The notes beneath the pieces are model-generated. The model did no database searches. It saw nothing but the letters and a program-made list of their open reading frames with translations, and was not told where the DNA came from. Shown here piece after piece: positions 48,661 through 59,397 of a DNA stretch of 64,000 bases. The stretch's first letter is position 1; each line of letters begins with the position of its first letter. This stretch comes from Liolophura sinensis (taxonomy: Eukaryota; Mollusca; Polyplacophora; Chitonida; Chitonidae), in contig NC_088295.1 in the NCBI RefSeq assembly GCF_032854445.1, positions 4,344,501-4,408,500 of the forward strand, given 5' to 3'. The position numbers were made by a program, and so were the translations under genes.

Positions 48661-50750
48661 TAACACTGTATGGTAGACAAGGTTTATGTCACGGCGTATT
48701 ACTGATGGTATATAGAACAGTTTGCTGTTACCTTGGTTTGTCTCTTGTATATTGCGTTCAGTAGTCTTGACGCTAGTACAGGTGACACGTTGTATATATA
48801 CGCAGTTATACCTTTACAGGTAAATTGTCCAAACCGATATGTTTATGTTTGTGTATAATGGCCTGACCGAACAGGTTGAAGACTGCAATTAGACTGTGTC
48901 ATAGAGAGGATCGGGTTACCGTATGGATTACTACCAGTGGAAACATTCTGCCTCGTGTGACACCTGGGTAAGGAGGGGAAGGGAGGGCAGTTGTGCATAG
49001 ACGTCAGGTGAAAAGCCTGATGGGAATAAGAGATCGTCCAGGTCTCGGGGTGACGGGAGAGGAAGGGGAGGGGGCCGGGAATGCAGGCACGGTCCTGTTT
49101 TTGTGGGCATGCATGCGTCTACAAAATTAGATGCAGGTGATCACAAAATTAAAGTAAATCAATGGTTTGGGCGTTGTTCAAAGACTTCCTTGTCACGGAG
49201 ATAAGGCTTGTTTAGAGAGGTGTCACTAAGGATTGATGTGCGCTGAGTAATAGTGTAAGATTATACCGGCGTCACAGGTATGAAGGTGTGTACATCAACC
49301 TAACTGACGGGGCCCATGCCCAACCAACATCAGGTGACCGTCATGTTATGTTAATCGCTGTAATAACAACCTTCATTGCATAGGTATATACATACAATAC
49401 ACTTAAAATATCCCACGGAACCAAAAAGTACACGCACATAAATATTTGACTCAAGTTATTTTTACATGTCTCTGGAATGCACAAATAGCAAAATCACTAC
49501 ATGTCTGATGTCTAATAAGAACTGGCAACCTAATATTACTAAGATATTCAATACACAAAAATTATACATGTCTTAATCTTATGTTTATTGATAATCTGTT
49601 GTGAAAGAAAGAATCCTGTTTTCCAAACACAAAACGGTTGCGAGAATCGTGTAAAAATAATTTGACACTACTAAAGAAGTCTGTAAGGTGTAAACCTCGC
49701 TGACAGTAACGTGTCAAAATTGGCCCCCTCACATGGCCGTCGGCCGTGGAGTGGATAATCCCATAACCGACGTCTACACTCATCTGCGCGGGTCCTGCAT
49801 GGTCTTCACCCATGAACACAGGTTACTGCTATTGTTTCTGCTTGTGTTTGACTCCTCTGATGAGTGACCCAAATGAACCGATCGTGCGCAAGAGCTGTCA
49901 TCTCTTGGCGTCCAGAACGAGGTGGATCAGGCATCAGAGCTCTATTAATTTTCCATATGTGACAATGTTAAGGTTTAGAGTTGTACAAACAATCCGTGTC
50001 CAGTAAGCATCAGTGCCTACTTTGGCAAACTTGTGAGAAAGTAGCAGTCTTGAGTAGGCTTACATTTATATGTTTAAAAATTCGAAGTTCTGTCTTCACG
50101 TGTTGAGATCGCTAACGGAACGTCTTCTGCTTACAGTCCTAAGTTGCTAATGTTGACGAGTCTTCTGCCTTCGGACCTAGAACCTCCTGCAATGATCTAG
50201 AACTAATCCAGTGACGTTTAATAAACTGCATGTAACATCTTGGCATCTTTATACCTAATTCTACTTAAGCCATAAATGGTGCTGGGGGCGCGGGGTGTGG
50301 GGGGTTTGGCGGGGGGCATGCAATTTACTTGAACAGTTAGAATAAACCTTTTAACTGAGGTAAATCAAAAAGATACCGTATTTCACCGGTTACGTGTGAC
50401 CATTTGCCTGAAAACTACCGCAGAGTCGTCATTGCTATCTGTGTTGTAGCCGTATTTCACCGATTACGTGTGAACCATTTGCCTGCCAACTACAGAAGCT
50501 CTGATTTTATTCTCTATATGCTGTAGTCTTTTATATCCATTCAGGTGTTGTGAATGTTGAAATTTTCTGCTGTTACGTGTCATATAACATAGAGACAACA
50601 TCACTAGTTCTGTGGTATTATAGACAGTAGGCAAGAAGAAATTTCTCACTTAATGGCTATATGTGTCGTACCATTATAGACAGAAGGTGTCAAAGAATTT
50701 CTGACCTAATAGCTATATGTCCCCTGGTATTATAGACAGAACATTAAAAA
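48661..50750. other. No recognised gene
   Basis: A short G-rich tract lies at 50280-50320 (GGGGGCGCGGGGTGTGGGGG). Frames at 49562-49819 (minus) and 49812-50006 (plus) match nothing I know. Degenerate TATTATAGACAGAAGG motifs at 50615-50740 belong to the 54-bp repeat family further right. Confidence 0.45.
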
Positions 50751-50751
50751 A

Positions 50752-50980
50752 TTATTCTGTTGATTTTAACAGAAAACTGTTGTCTGAGTGATTTTAGAAT
50801 ATATTCTGTTATTATAACGTAATGTCCTGTCATATTCAACATAATACTAGTCTAATAAAATGTGTATGTTGAATGATGAGAATATGTGTGCTATATTTAA
50901 CAGAACAATCTGCTGCAATAGCAGAATATGATCTGGCATCAACCAGACAACAGACTTTCTGTTAAAATTAACAGATTATT
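50752..50980. mobile_element. MITE with ~34-bp inverted repeats
   Basis: The left end, TTCTGTTGATTTTAACAGAA then AACTGTTGTCTG, is matched by the reverse complement of the right end, ATCTGTTAATTTTAACAGAA then AGTCTGTTGTCTG. There are a few substitutions and one indel. The ~229-bp element has no coding capacity. It sits inside the TATTATAGACAGA repeat region. The target duplication is unclear. Confidence 0.7.
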
Positions 50981-50984
50981 GAGT

Positions 50985-51660
50985 GAAAGTTTCGAGGATT
51001 TTCCAACTTAATAGTTATATGTGCAGTGGTATTGTAGACAGAAGGCATGTATGGATTTCTCACTTAAGATGTATATACCGATATATTATAGACAGAAAGT
51101 ATCTATGGATTTCTCACTTAAGCTGTGTATGCCAAGATATTATAGTCAGAAGTTATCTATGCATTTCTCACTTAAGCTGTATATACAAAGACATTGTAAA
51201 CAGAAGGCATCTATGCATTTCTCACTTAAGCTGTATATGCCAAGATATTATAGTCAGAAGTTATCTATGCATTTCTCACTTAAGCTGTACATGCCAAGAT
51301 ATTATAGTCGGAAGGTATCTATGCATTTCTCACTTAAGTTGTATATACCAAGACATTGTAAACAGGAGGCATCTATGCATTTCTCACTTAAGCTGTATAT
51401 GCCAAGATATTATAGTCAGAAGTTATCTATGCATTTCTCACTTAAGCTGTATATGCCAAGATATTATAGTCAGAAGTTATCTATGCATTTCTCACTTAAG
51501 CTGTATATATTAAGATATTATAGACAGAAGGTATCAAGGAATTTCTTACTTAAGCTGTATATACTAAGATATTATAGACAGAAGGTATCTATGGATTATG
51601 TGCAGATGTATTATAGACAGGAGGTGTCAAGGAATTTCTCACTTAACAGATATATGCTTT
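50985..51660. repeat. 54-bp minisatellite (about 12 units)
   Basis: The unit is CTTAAGCTGTATATGCCAAG, ATATTATAGTCAGAAGTTAT, CTATGCATTTCTCA (18 codons). Related diverged units continue to the left of the MITE. Confidence 0.94.
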
Positions 51661-54300
51661 TGTATTAATGAAAGTATTCTTGGTGCCGTATTCCTGACAT
51701 AGTATAGCTATAAATGCTGGGGAATTGTAGATTAAGCGGCACTGGGGTTGGATAGATGTACGCCGGCTGCGAATGTTCCTGCTGACACTTTATACAACAC
51801 AAGCGCCACGTGCTTGCCACATTGCCTTGTATATAAAAAAAATCCTTGGTTCTTCTGATATTATAAGTAGGTGTTGATTATTTGTAAAATTTTGCTTCTC
51901 AGCTGACAGTTTATTGACGAAAATTCAACGTCAAACTCACCAAAAGGTAAGTATGTGTAAATGTAAGTCTATGTAAAACTGTGTGAATCTGCTCTCGATT
52001 GATTGTTTACATGGGAGCATATAGAGATAGCACTATTTAGCCAGTTTAGCCTCGGCTTGTCATGGAAGACTTCTGTGTCTGGTAAACAGTACGGAATATA
52101 CATTTTGGTTTGGAATTTAAGTAATGAAATGAGATAAACTAACAACTGGAAGAGCAGAGATAGATTGAATATGCCTGTTTGATATCTATGCTTGTCACCT
52201 GATATGATTCTTGTCATCAGAGGATTTTTAGTTTTGTTTTTAGGAAAATGAGCAGAACATGCTCATATTGTATGGCGTATTGTCTGTGGTTTGGCCATCT
52301 AAAATCTGTCACTGACAAGAATCGTCGTAGATAGTCGATGTATTTGTCATGTGCCTGGTTTCGTCCACCCCTTTCTACTCTTGTACACCAGACCTGACAA
52401 CATCAGTCTGATTGATAAGACATATAATTTATGTTCTCATAAACTGAGCTCTCCACTTCAGTGGCTTCATATGAACGCTTCAGACCGGGTTGTCTTTTGA
52501 TATTATACAAGTTGTACCCATGGACCAGCAGGGGGTATTCTTAATCAAAATCTTTTGTGAAATCCATGTAAATGGTGCTTGAAATTCGTCTTCTGTCGAG
52601 GGTCTTGAAAACTGCGTAAGTGGAAGCCTTTCAGTGCCGTTTTTACGGACGATTGTCGACTGACAACTGGGGTCAAAGGGCATTAGTAAAGTTGCGTACT
52701 TAAGAAGACACGTCTTGTCAAGAAAACCCTACCCCGTCGATGTAATAAAACTGGCGAGGTTTTCACATGTAACAAGAGTTACCCTGGGAATAGTCAAAGA
52801 CGCTCGGGAATCAAACCGCGTGGTTGAGTTTAATTAATCTAAATAGAGGCGGCTTAATGGCTGGTAGCTTTCTCTGTTACGTCGATTACTGACACTGTAA
52901 ATAGTGTCATTAAACTTCATATTTAATATGCAAAAAAAAAAAAATAGAAAAAAAGCTATGTAAGACGTTCTTGGTAGAATAAGTCATATAGTAATGCAGA
53001 TTTGAATCAGTTACAGAGCTATTTTGTGATGTGGGTAGATCGTAAATTAACCACTTTATGCCTTTTAAAATTAAACCTTCTCATGCTGAAAGAGATTACA
53101 CGCAACAGTCATATTGATCAATGTATAAATGCAGCGCAATTTTAATGGCACCGCAAATAGTTTACTTCAAGTTATTCATGAAGACTAAGGTGAGACACGC
53201 ACAAGTTTATCCATACCCATTCTCATCGGCGCTTTAAGATCCACAATGATAACGTGACCATTCTTCTAATTCTATCTTAGCGTTGCCAAGCTTACAGAAA
53301 TAACCAACGAAAAAATAAACATGAGTTAGTATTAAAGTTCGCGTGATTAAATTTGATAGTTCAGCAGGTAAGACCTAACTAGTGAAGAGGCACTGTTTTT
53401 AGAAGAAGTATTTGTTCCTTTATCGTTGTTGAACACGCGGGGGTCACGATTGCAAACCTGTGCTTATTAGCAGGTTATACTGCCAGGAGACAGATAGGTA
53501 AGGCCCAGAATTTCACTGCCTGTTGAGAATGGTCGGGCATCACGAAGGACGGGTTAAGCTGACAGGACTGACCCATAAGGGGAAGGCTGGGGACCTGATC
53601 TCTTGGCTCCCATTCAGCTATGATGTATGACATATTCAAAGAACCTAGCACTGACAGCCCCTGCAAAAAGCCGTAAAAAAAGCTGACAGTATTGTGACTG
53701 GTCGCCGGACAGAGCTCTGGGGCTAGCCTTGTCCGGGCACAATAGTTGTATTTTGCTCACCAATCAGCCGTGAATGGGGCTATGGCCGACACTTCATCGC
53801 TCTTGCACTATCTCCGTCACCAATCAACTAGCTCTTGTCTCCTTATCGCCTGCTAGAGTCGCCAGGATCCAATAATAGAATGGAGGAGAGCCGAGGGCAA
53901 GTTAACAATCTGTTATCCAGGAGGCAAGCATGTGGCAGCCGACATGGTGAAAAAGTATAGGTAGCCTTCATCCGAGTCGATCAGCTGGTAGCGGACAGTT
54001 CTGTCCCCATGACAAATAAACACGAACCCATCTCCTGCTGAGAAAATAAATATAAAAAAGAACACTTGACAAAGATATGTTACAAATTTATTTTCCATTA
54101 GAAATTAGAAAAGCAAAATAATAATAAAAAATGAAGAAATGAAAACTTAAATTCTTTTACCTCGTATATGATTCTTACTTGCTTACACAACAAATTCGGT
54201 GACGTAACCGTTTGTTGTGATCCATAAAGCCTCTCTTTTTGCAGTTTATTAAAATACCATCAGATATAGTTTTTTTTTTATACATGGCTTCGTCAGTGTG
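51661..54300. other. No confirmed gene; two minus-strand exon candidates
   Basis: Mostly AT-rich single-copy-looking sequence. The minus-strand segments at 53913-54037 and 53475-53656 each follow a good acceptor-like site but match no family I know. Confidence 0.4.
53913..54037 (-). CDS. Candidate terminal exon of an unknown minus-strand gene
   Basis: After acceptor-like TTATTTTCTCAG the minus strand reads GDGFVFICHGDRTVRYQLID then SDEGYLYFFTMSAA and stops at TAA (53915-53913). Composition and codon use look protein-like. I recognise no domain and cannot find matching upstream exons. It may be chance. Confidence 0.25.
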
Positions 54301-54445
54301 ACAAGATGGTATCAGCACTGAGGATGTAGTCTCAGCCACTGGCAATCTCAGACGGATATAAATGTAGATCTATTCCATGCATCACCTGGATGAAAACCAG
54401 CAGCACTGGGGATGTAGTCTCAGCCACTGGCAATCTCAGATTAAG
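54300..54445. repeat. Two-copy ~94-bp duplication
   Basis: GATGTAGTCTCAGCCACTGG then CAATCTCAGA occurs near 54323 and 54411, preceded by AGCACTG in both. A poly-A tract (54447-54464) follows the second copy. Confidence 0.8.
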
Positions 54446-54559
54446 TAAAAAAAAAAAAAAAAAACAGCCATTCGTTACAGCTGCAAGGTGGAATAAACGA
54501 AGACGACCAATAGATGAATGCAGAACGATTGAGAACTTCGATAATAGAAATATTATAAG

Positions 54560-55745
54560 GAGAATTAAACAGAATAATTGTGCTCAGGAGTTTAGACGCT
54601 CGTCGGGATAAGTAACCATACACACTATAACGTGTTCAGGAATATAGACGCTCGCTGAGATAAGTAACCATACACAAAATGATTGTGCTCAGGAGTTTCG
54701 ACGCTCGTCGGGATAAGTAACCATACACACAATGATTGTGTTAAGGAGTTTGGACGCTCGTCAGGATAAGTAACGATACACACTATAACATGTTCAGGAA
54801 TCTAGACGCTCGCTGAGATAAGTAACCATACACAAAATGATTGTGCTCAGGAGTTTCGACGCTCGTCGGGATAAGTTACCATACACACAATGATTGTGTT
54901 AAGGAGTTCGGACGCTCGTCAGGATAAGTAACGATACACACTATAACGTGTTCAGGAATCTAGACGCTCGCTGAGATAAGTAACCATACACAAAATGATT
55001 GTGCTCAGGAGTTTCGACGCTCGTGGGGATAAGTAACCATACACACAATGATTGTGTTAAGGAGTTTGGACGCTCGTCAGGATAAGTAACGATACACACT
55101 ATAACATGTTCAGGAATCTAGACGCTCGCTGAGATAAGTAACCATACACAAAATGATTGTGCTCAGGAGTTTCGACGCTCGTCGGGATAAGTAACCATAC
55201 ACACAATGATTGTGTTAAGGAGTTTGGACGCTCGTCAGGATAAGTAACGATACACACTATAACGTGTTCAGGAATCTAGACGCTCGCTGAGATAAGTAAC
55301 CATACACAAAATGATTGTGCTCAGGAGTTTAGACGCTCGTCGGGATAAGTAACCATACACACAATGATTGTGTTAAGGAGTTTGGACGCTCGTCAGGATA
55401 AGTAACGATACACACTATAACGTGTTCAGGAATCTAGACGCTCGCTGAGATAAGTAACCATACACAAAATGATTGTGCTCAGGAGTTTCGACGCTCGTCG
55501 GGATAAGTAACCATACACACAATGATTGTGTTTAGGAGTTCGGACGCTCGTCAGGATAAGTAACGATACACACAACAATGTGTTTAGGAGTCTGGACGCT
55601 CGTCGGGATAAGTAAACCGTAAACGCAGTAATGTGTTTAGGAGTTTGGACTCTCGTCGAGATAAGTAATCATACGCCATGATTATGTTTAGGAGTTTGGA
55701 CGCTCGTCGAGGGCAAGTAATCGAACACAATAATGAGTTTAGGAG
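54560..55745. repeat. Trimeric higher-order satellite: 158 bp made of three ~53-bp monomers
   Basis: Three diverged monomers alternate in fixed order. A is GTTCAGGAATCTAGACGCTC..., B is GTGCTCAGGAGTTTCGACGC..., and C is GTGTTAAGGAGTTTGGACGC.... All share the core GACGCTCG...GATAAGTAAC. TGTTCAGG of monomer A recurs every 158 bp (54633, 54791, 54949, ...). Six to seven trimers are followed by decaying single monomers at the right end. Confidence 0.95.
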
Positions 55746-55785
55746 TTCACCGGAAGAAAGGTGTTTAAATAATATCATTTTTTTT

Positions 55786-56085
55786 TAAATGTGAGTGAGC
55801 GAGTGCTTGGGGTTTAACGTCGTACTAAACAATTTTTCAGTCATATGACGACAAAGGAGTCATTAGGGTGCATGTACGTGTAATGTGCTTCCTTGTTATA
55901 GGACGGATTTCCACCGCTCTTGACCGATACGGGTCAACCAGTCGTTGCACTATCCTCTTCATGCTGAAGCGACGAAAAAGGAACTTCCTCTTTTAAAGTC
56001 TTAGGTGTGACTCAACCCAGGATTGATCCTGGATCTACCGCTCCCGACGAGGACGCTCTACTAACTATGCTATCCGGGCCGGTGG
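55786..56085 (-). mobile_element. tRNA-derived SINE, family B
   Basis: On minus it starts CCGGCCCGGATAGCATAGTT then AGTAGAGCG (A-box-like) and has GGATCAATCCTGGG (B-box-like) downstream. The tail end on plus reads GAGTGCTTGGGGTTTAACGT then CGTACTAAACAATTTTTCAG. It is unrelated to family A. I associate it with bivalve genomes from memory, unchecked. Confidence 0.85.
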
Positions 56086-56849
56086 TTTTATAAATGTAAT
56101 CCATAATCTCTTCTCGAAGGGTTTCTATATAGTAGTAGAAAATTTGGCCTGAAATACACGTGAAGGACATTTCTAATCGGTATGGAGTGCAAATCGGATA
56201 GCAAACATGTTTACCTTCCATTCATAGCACAGAATTATCTAAGTAAACAAAGTTTTTAAGTAAAATAACGATAGAAAAACGCAGATTCGCGGAGATATGT
56301 TTGTGCTGCTTTGTAAAGAAATTTTTCTTCAATATTGTAGTGATTAGCTGCTTTGGTGCGCATGAAATTTATGCAAGTGTCGTGCGGCACGAGCCCTGAA
56401 GCTATCGATGAACGAGCAGAAAAACCTTCCGCCTATAACCACATCGCGTGCTCCACACCTAAAACAATCAGCCACAACAGGACAAGTAGTGCGATTATTT
56501 TCTACTTTACTATAAAAAGTACATATTAAAACGACTGCATGCACAAGAAGTGAAATGTTTAATATTCGGATGGAGTTTGAAATAAATTCTTCAGATACTT
56601 AAATAATATAAAAATGTTTATAAATGCGAATCTGTATTTTTTTTTTTTTTTGATGGAATAAAGTAAGTCATCCAAATCGAATCGTACACAGGAGAAACTT
56701 TTAAAAAGGATGCGGAGATGAGAAAACTGGAGACAGAATTTTTCATCGGAAACCGGTTGTAATATGTACATGTACCAGTCTATATCTGCGGCATATTGTA
56801 ACCAGTGGTACTGTGAGGTGTTCATCAGGAGATACATCCAGTATCATAT
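56086..56849. other. No recognised gene
   Basis: AT-rich. A 66-codon minus frame at 56544-56344 contains DCFRCGARDVVIGGRFFCSF and an Arg/His-rich end. It looks somewhat protein-like, but I cannot place it. Confidence 0.4.
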
Positions 56850-57300
56850 AGGCAATATTAGGGATGACATCGGCAATTTTATATGACACTCCAGACTGTG
56901 TCCCTAGCTAGAATACATTTGGCTATGATATCGGCAATGTTATATGACACTCTAGACTGTGTTGCTAACTAGAACACCTTTGGCTATGATATCGGCAATG
57001 TTATATGACACTCTAGACTGTGTTGCTAACTAGAACACCTTTGGCTATGATATCGGCAATGTTATGTGACACTCTAGACTGTGTTGCTAACTAGAACACC
57101 TTTGGCTATGATATCGGCAATGCTATATGACACTCCAGACTGTGTTGCTAACTAGAACATCTTTGGCTATGATATCGACAGTGTTATATGACACTCTAGA
57201 CTGTGTTGCTAACTAGAACACCTTTGGCTATGATATCGGCTATGTTATATGAAACTCCAGACTGTGTCCCTAACTAGAACACCTTTGGCTATAATGGCTA
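56850..57300. repeat. 61-bp minisatellite (seven units)
   Basis: The unit is GTGTTGCTAACTAGAACACC, TTTGGCTATGATATCGGCAA, TGTTATATGACACTCTAGAC, T. GTTGCT recurs at 56961 and 57022. The outer units are more diverged. Confidence 0.94.
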
Positions 57301-57524
57301 TAACCAGTCGCCTATATATTCAGTTTTCTGTGAAATCAGTCATATTCGCTACCAAAATTGCCCTTCGTTAGTGACACGTAAAACCACAAGCTCATAATTA
57401 TTCAGTTTGTTTTACAATGTGTTCACAACCAAGCGGTTAGAACAAACTGCACGCAGTAACTCTACTTACACTGCTGTCTCCACGAATAAGCTACATTCAT
57501 TGTATATTTGTAACTGTTTAACGA

Positions 57525-59397
57525 ATTGGTGGAGCCTACCTGAGGGATATGAAGCACTCAGAATCACATGGTCATTGCCTAATGAATTGTTGACGCTTAT
57601 TTGATGGGTATGTTGCACTCAGATCACATGGCCATTGCTTAATGAATTGTTGACGCTTACTTGATGGGTATGTTGCACTCAGATCACATGGTCATTGCTT
57701 AATGAATTGTTGACGCTTACTTGATGGGTATGAAACACTCAGATCACATAGTCATTGCTTAATGAGCTGGTGGAGCCTACCTGAGGAGCATGTTGCACTC
57801 AGATCACATGGCCATTGCTTAATGAACTGGTGGAGCTTACCTGAGGGGTATGAAGCACTCAGATCACATGGTCATTGCCTAATGAACTGGTGGAGCCTAC
57901 CTGAGGAGTATGTTGCACTCAGATCACATGGTCATTGCCTAATGAACTGGTGGAGCCTACCTGTGGGGTATGAAGCACTCAGATCACATAGTCATTGCTT
58001 AATGAGCTGGTGGAGCCTACCTGAGGGGTTTGAAGCACTCAGATCACATGGTCATTGCCTAATGAATTGTTGACGCTTACTTGATGGGTATGTTGCACTC
58101 AGATCACATGGTCATTGCCTAATGAATTGTTGACGCTTACTTGATGGGTATGAAGCACTCAGATCACATGGTCATTGCCTAATGAATTGTTGACGCTTAC
58201 TTGATGGGTATGTTGCACTCAGATCACATGGTCATTGCCTAATGAATTGTTGACGCTTACTTGATGGGTATGAAGCACTCAGATCACATGGTCATTGCCT
58301 AATGAATTGTTGACGCTTACTTGATGGGTATGTTGCACTCAGATCACATGGCCATTGCTTAATGAATTGTTGACGCTTACTTGATGGGTATGAAACACTC
58401 AGATCACATAGTCATTGCTTAATGAGCTGGTGGAGCCTACCTGAGGAGCATGTTGCACTCAGATCACATGGCCATTGCTTAATAAACTGGTGGAGCTTAC
58501 CTGAGGGGTATGAAGCACTCAGATCACATGGTCATTGCCTAATGAACTGGTGGAGCCTACCTGAGGAGTATGTTGCACTCAGATCACATGGTCATTGCCT
58601 AATGAACTGGTGGAGCCTACCTGAGGGGTATGAAGCACTCAGATCACATAGTCATTGCTTAATGAGCTGGTGGAGCCTACCTGAGGGGTTTGAAGCACTC
58701 AGATCACATGGTCATTGCCTAATGAACTGGTGGAGCCTACCTGAGGAGTATGTTGCACTCAGATCACATGGCCATTGCCTAATGAACTGGTGGAGCTTAC
58801 CTGTGGGGTATGAAGCACTCAGATCACATGGTCATTGCCTAATGAACTGGTGGAGCCTACCTGAGGAGTATGTTGCACTCAGGTCACATGGCCATTGCTT
58901 AATGAGCTGGTGGAGCCTACCTGAGGGGTATGAAGCACTCAGATCACATAGTCATTGCTTAATGAGCTGGTGGAGCCTACCTGAGGGGTTTGAAGCACTC
59001 AGATCACATGGTCATTGCCTAATGAACTGGTGGAGCCTACCTGAGGAGTATGTTGCACTCAGATCACATGGCCATTGCCTAATGAACTGGTGGAGCTTAC
59101 CTGTGGGGTATGAAGCACTCAGATCACATGGCCATTGCTTAATGAGCTGGTGGAGCCTACCTGAGGGGTATGAAGCACTCAGATCACATAGTCATTGCTT
59201 AATGAGCTGGTGGAGCTTACCTGAGGGGTTTGAAGCACTCAGATCACATGGTCATTGCCTAATGAACTGGTGGAGCCTACCTGAGGAGTATGTTGCACTC
59301 AGATCACATGGCCATTGCCTAATGAACTGGTGGAGCCTACCTGTGGGGTATGAAGCACTCAGATCACATGGTCAACTGGTGGAGCCTACCTGAGGAG
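57525..59397. repeat. 60-bp minisatellite (about 31 units) with 120-bp dimers
   Basis: The unit is AATGAACTGGTGGAGCCTAC, CTGAGGAGTATGTTGCACTC, AGATCACATGGTCATTGCCT (20 codons). Units alternate between GAGTATGTTGCACTC and GGGTATGAAGCACTC, so the effective block is often 120 bp. A second subfamily, AATGAATTGTTGACGCTTAC then TTGATGGGTA, fills 57580-57760 and 58060-58420. The 323-codon plus frame is an artefact. Confidence 0.96.

Noticed and set aside
58422-59393. 323-codon ORF with 20-residue repeats
   Set aside because: Translation of the intergenic 60-bp array. No start context, splice signals or family match.
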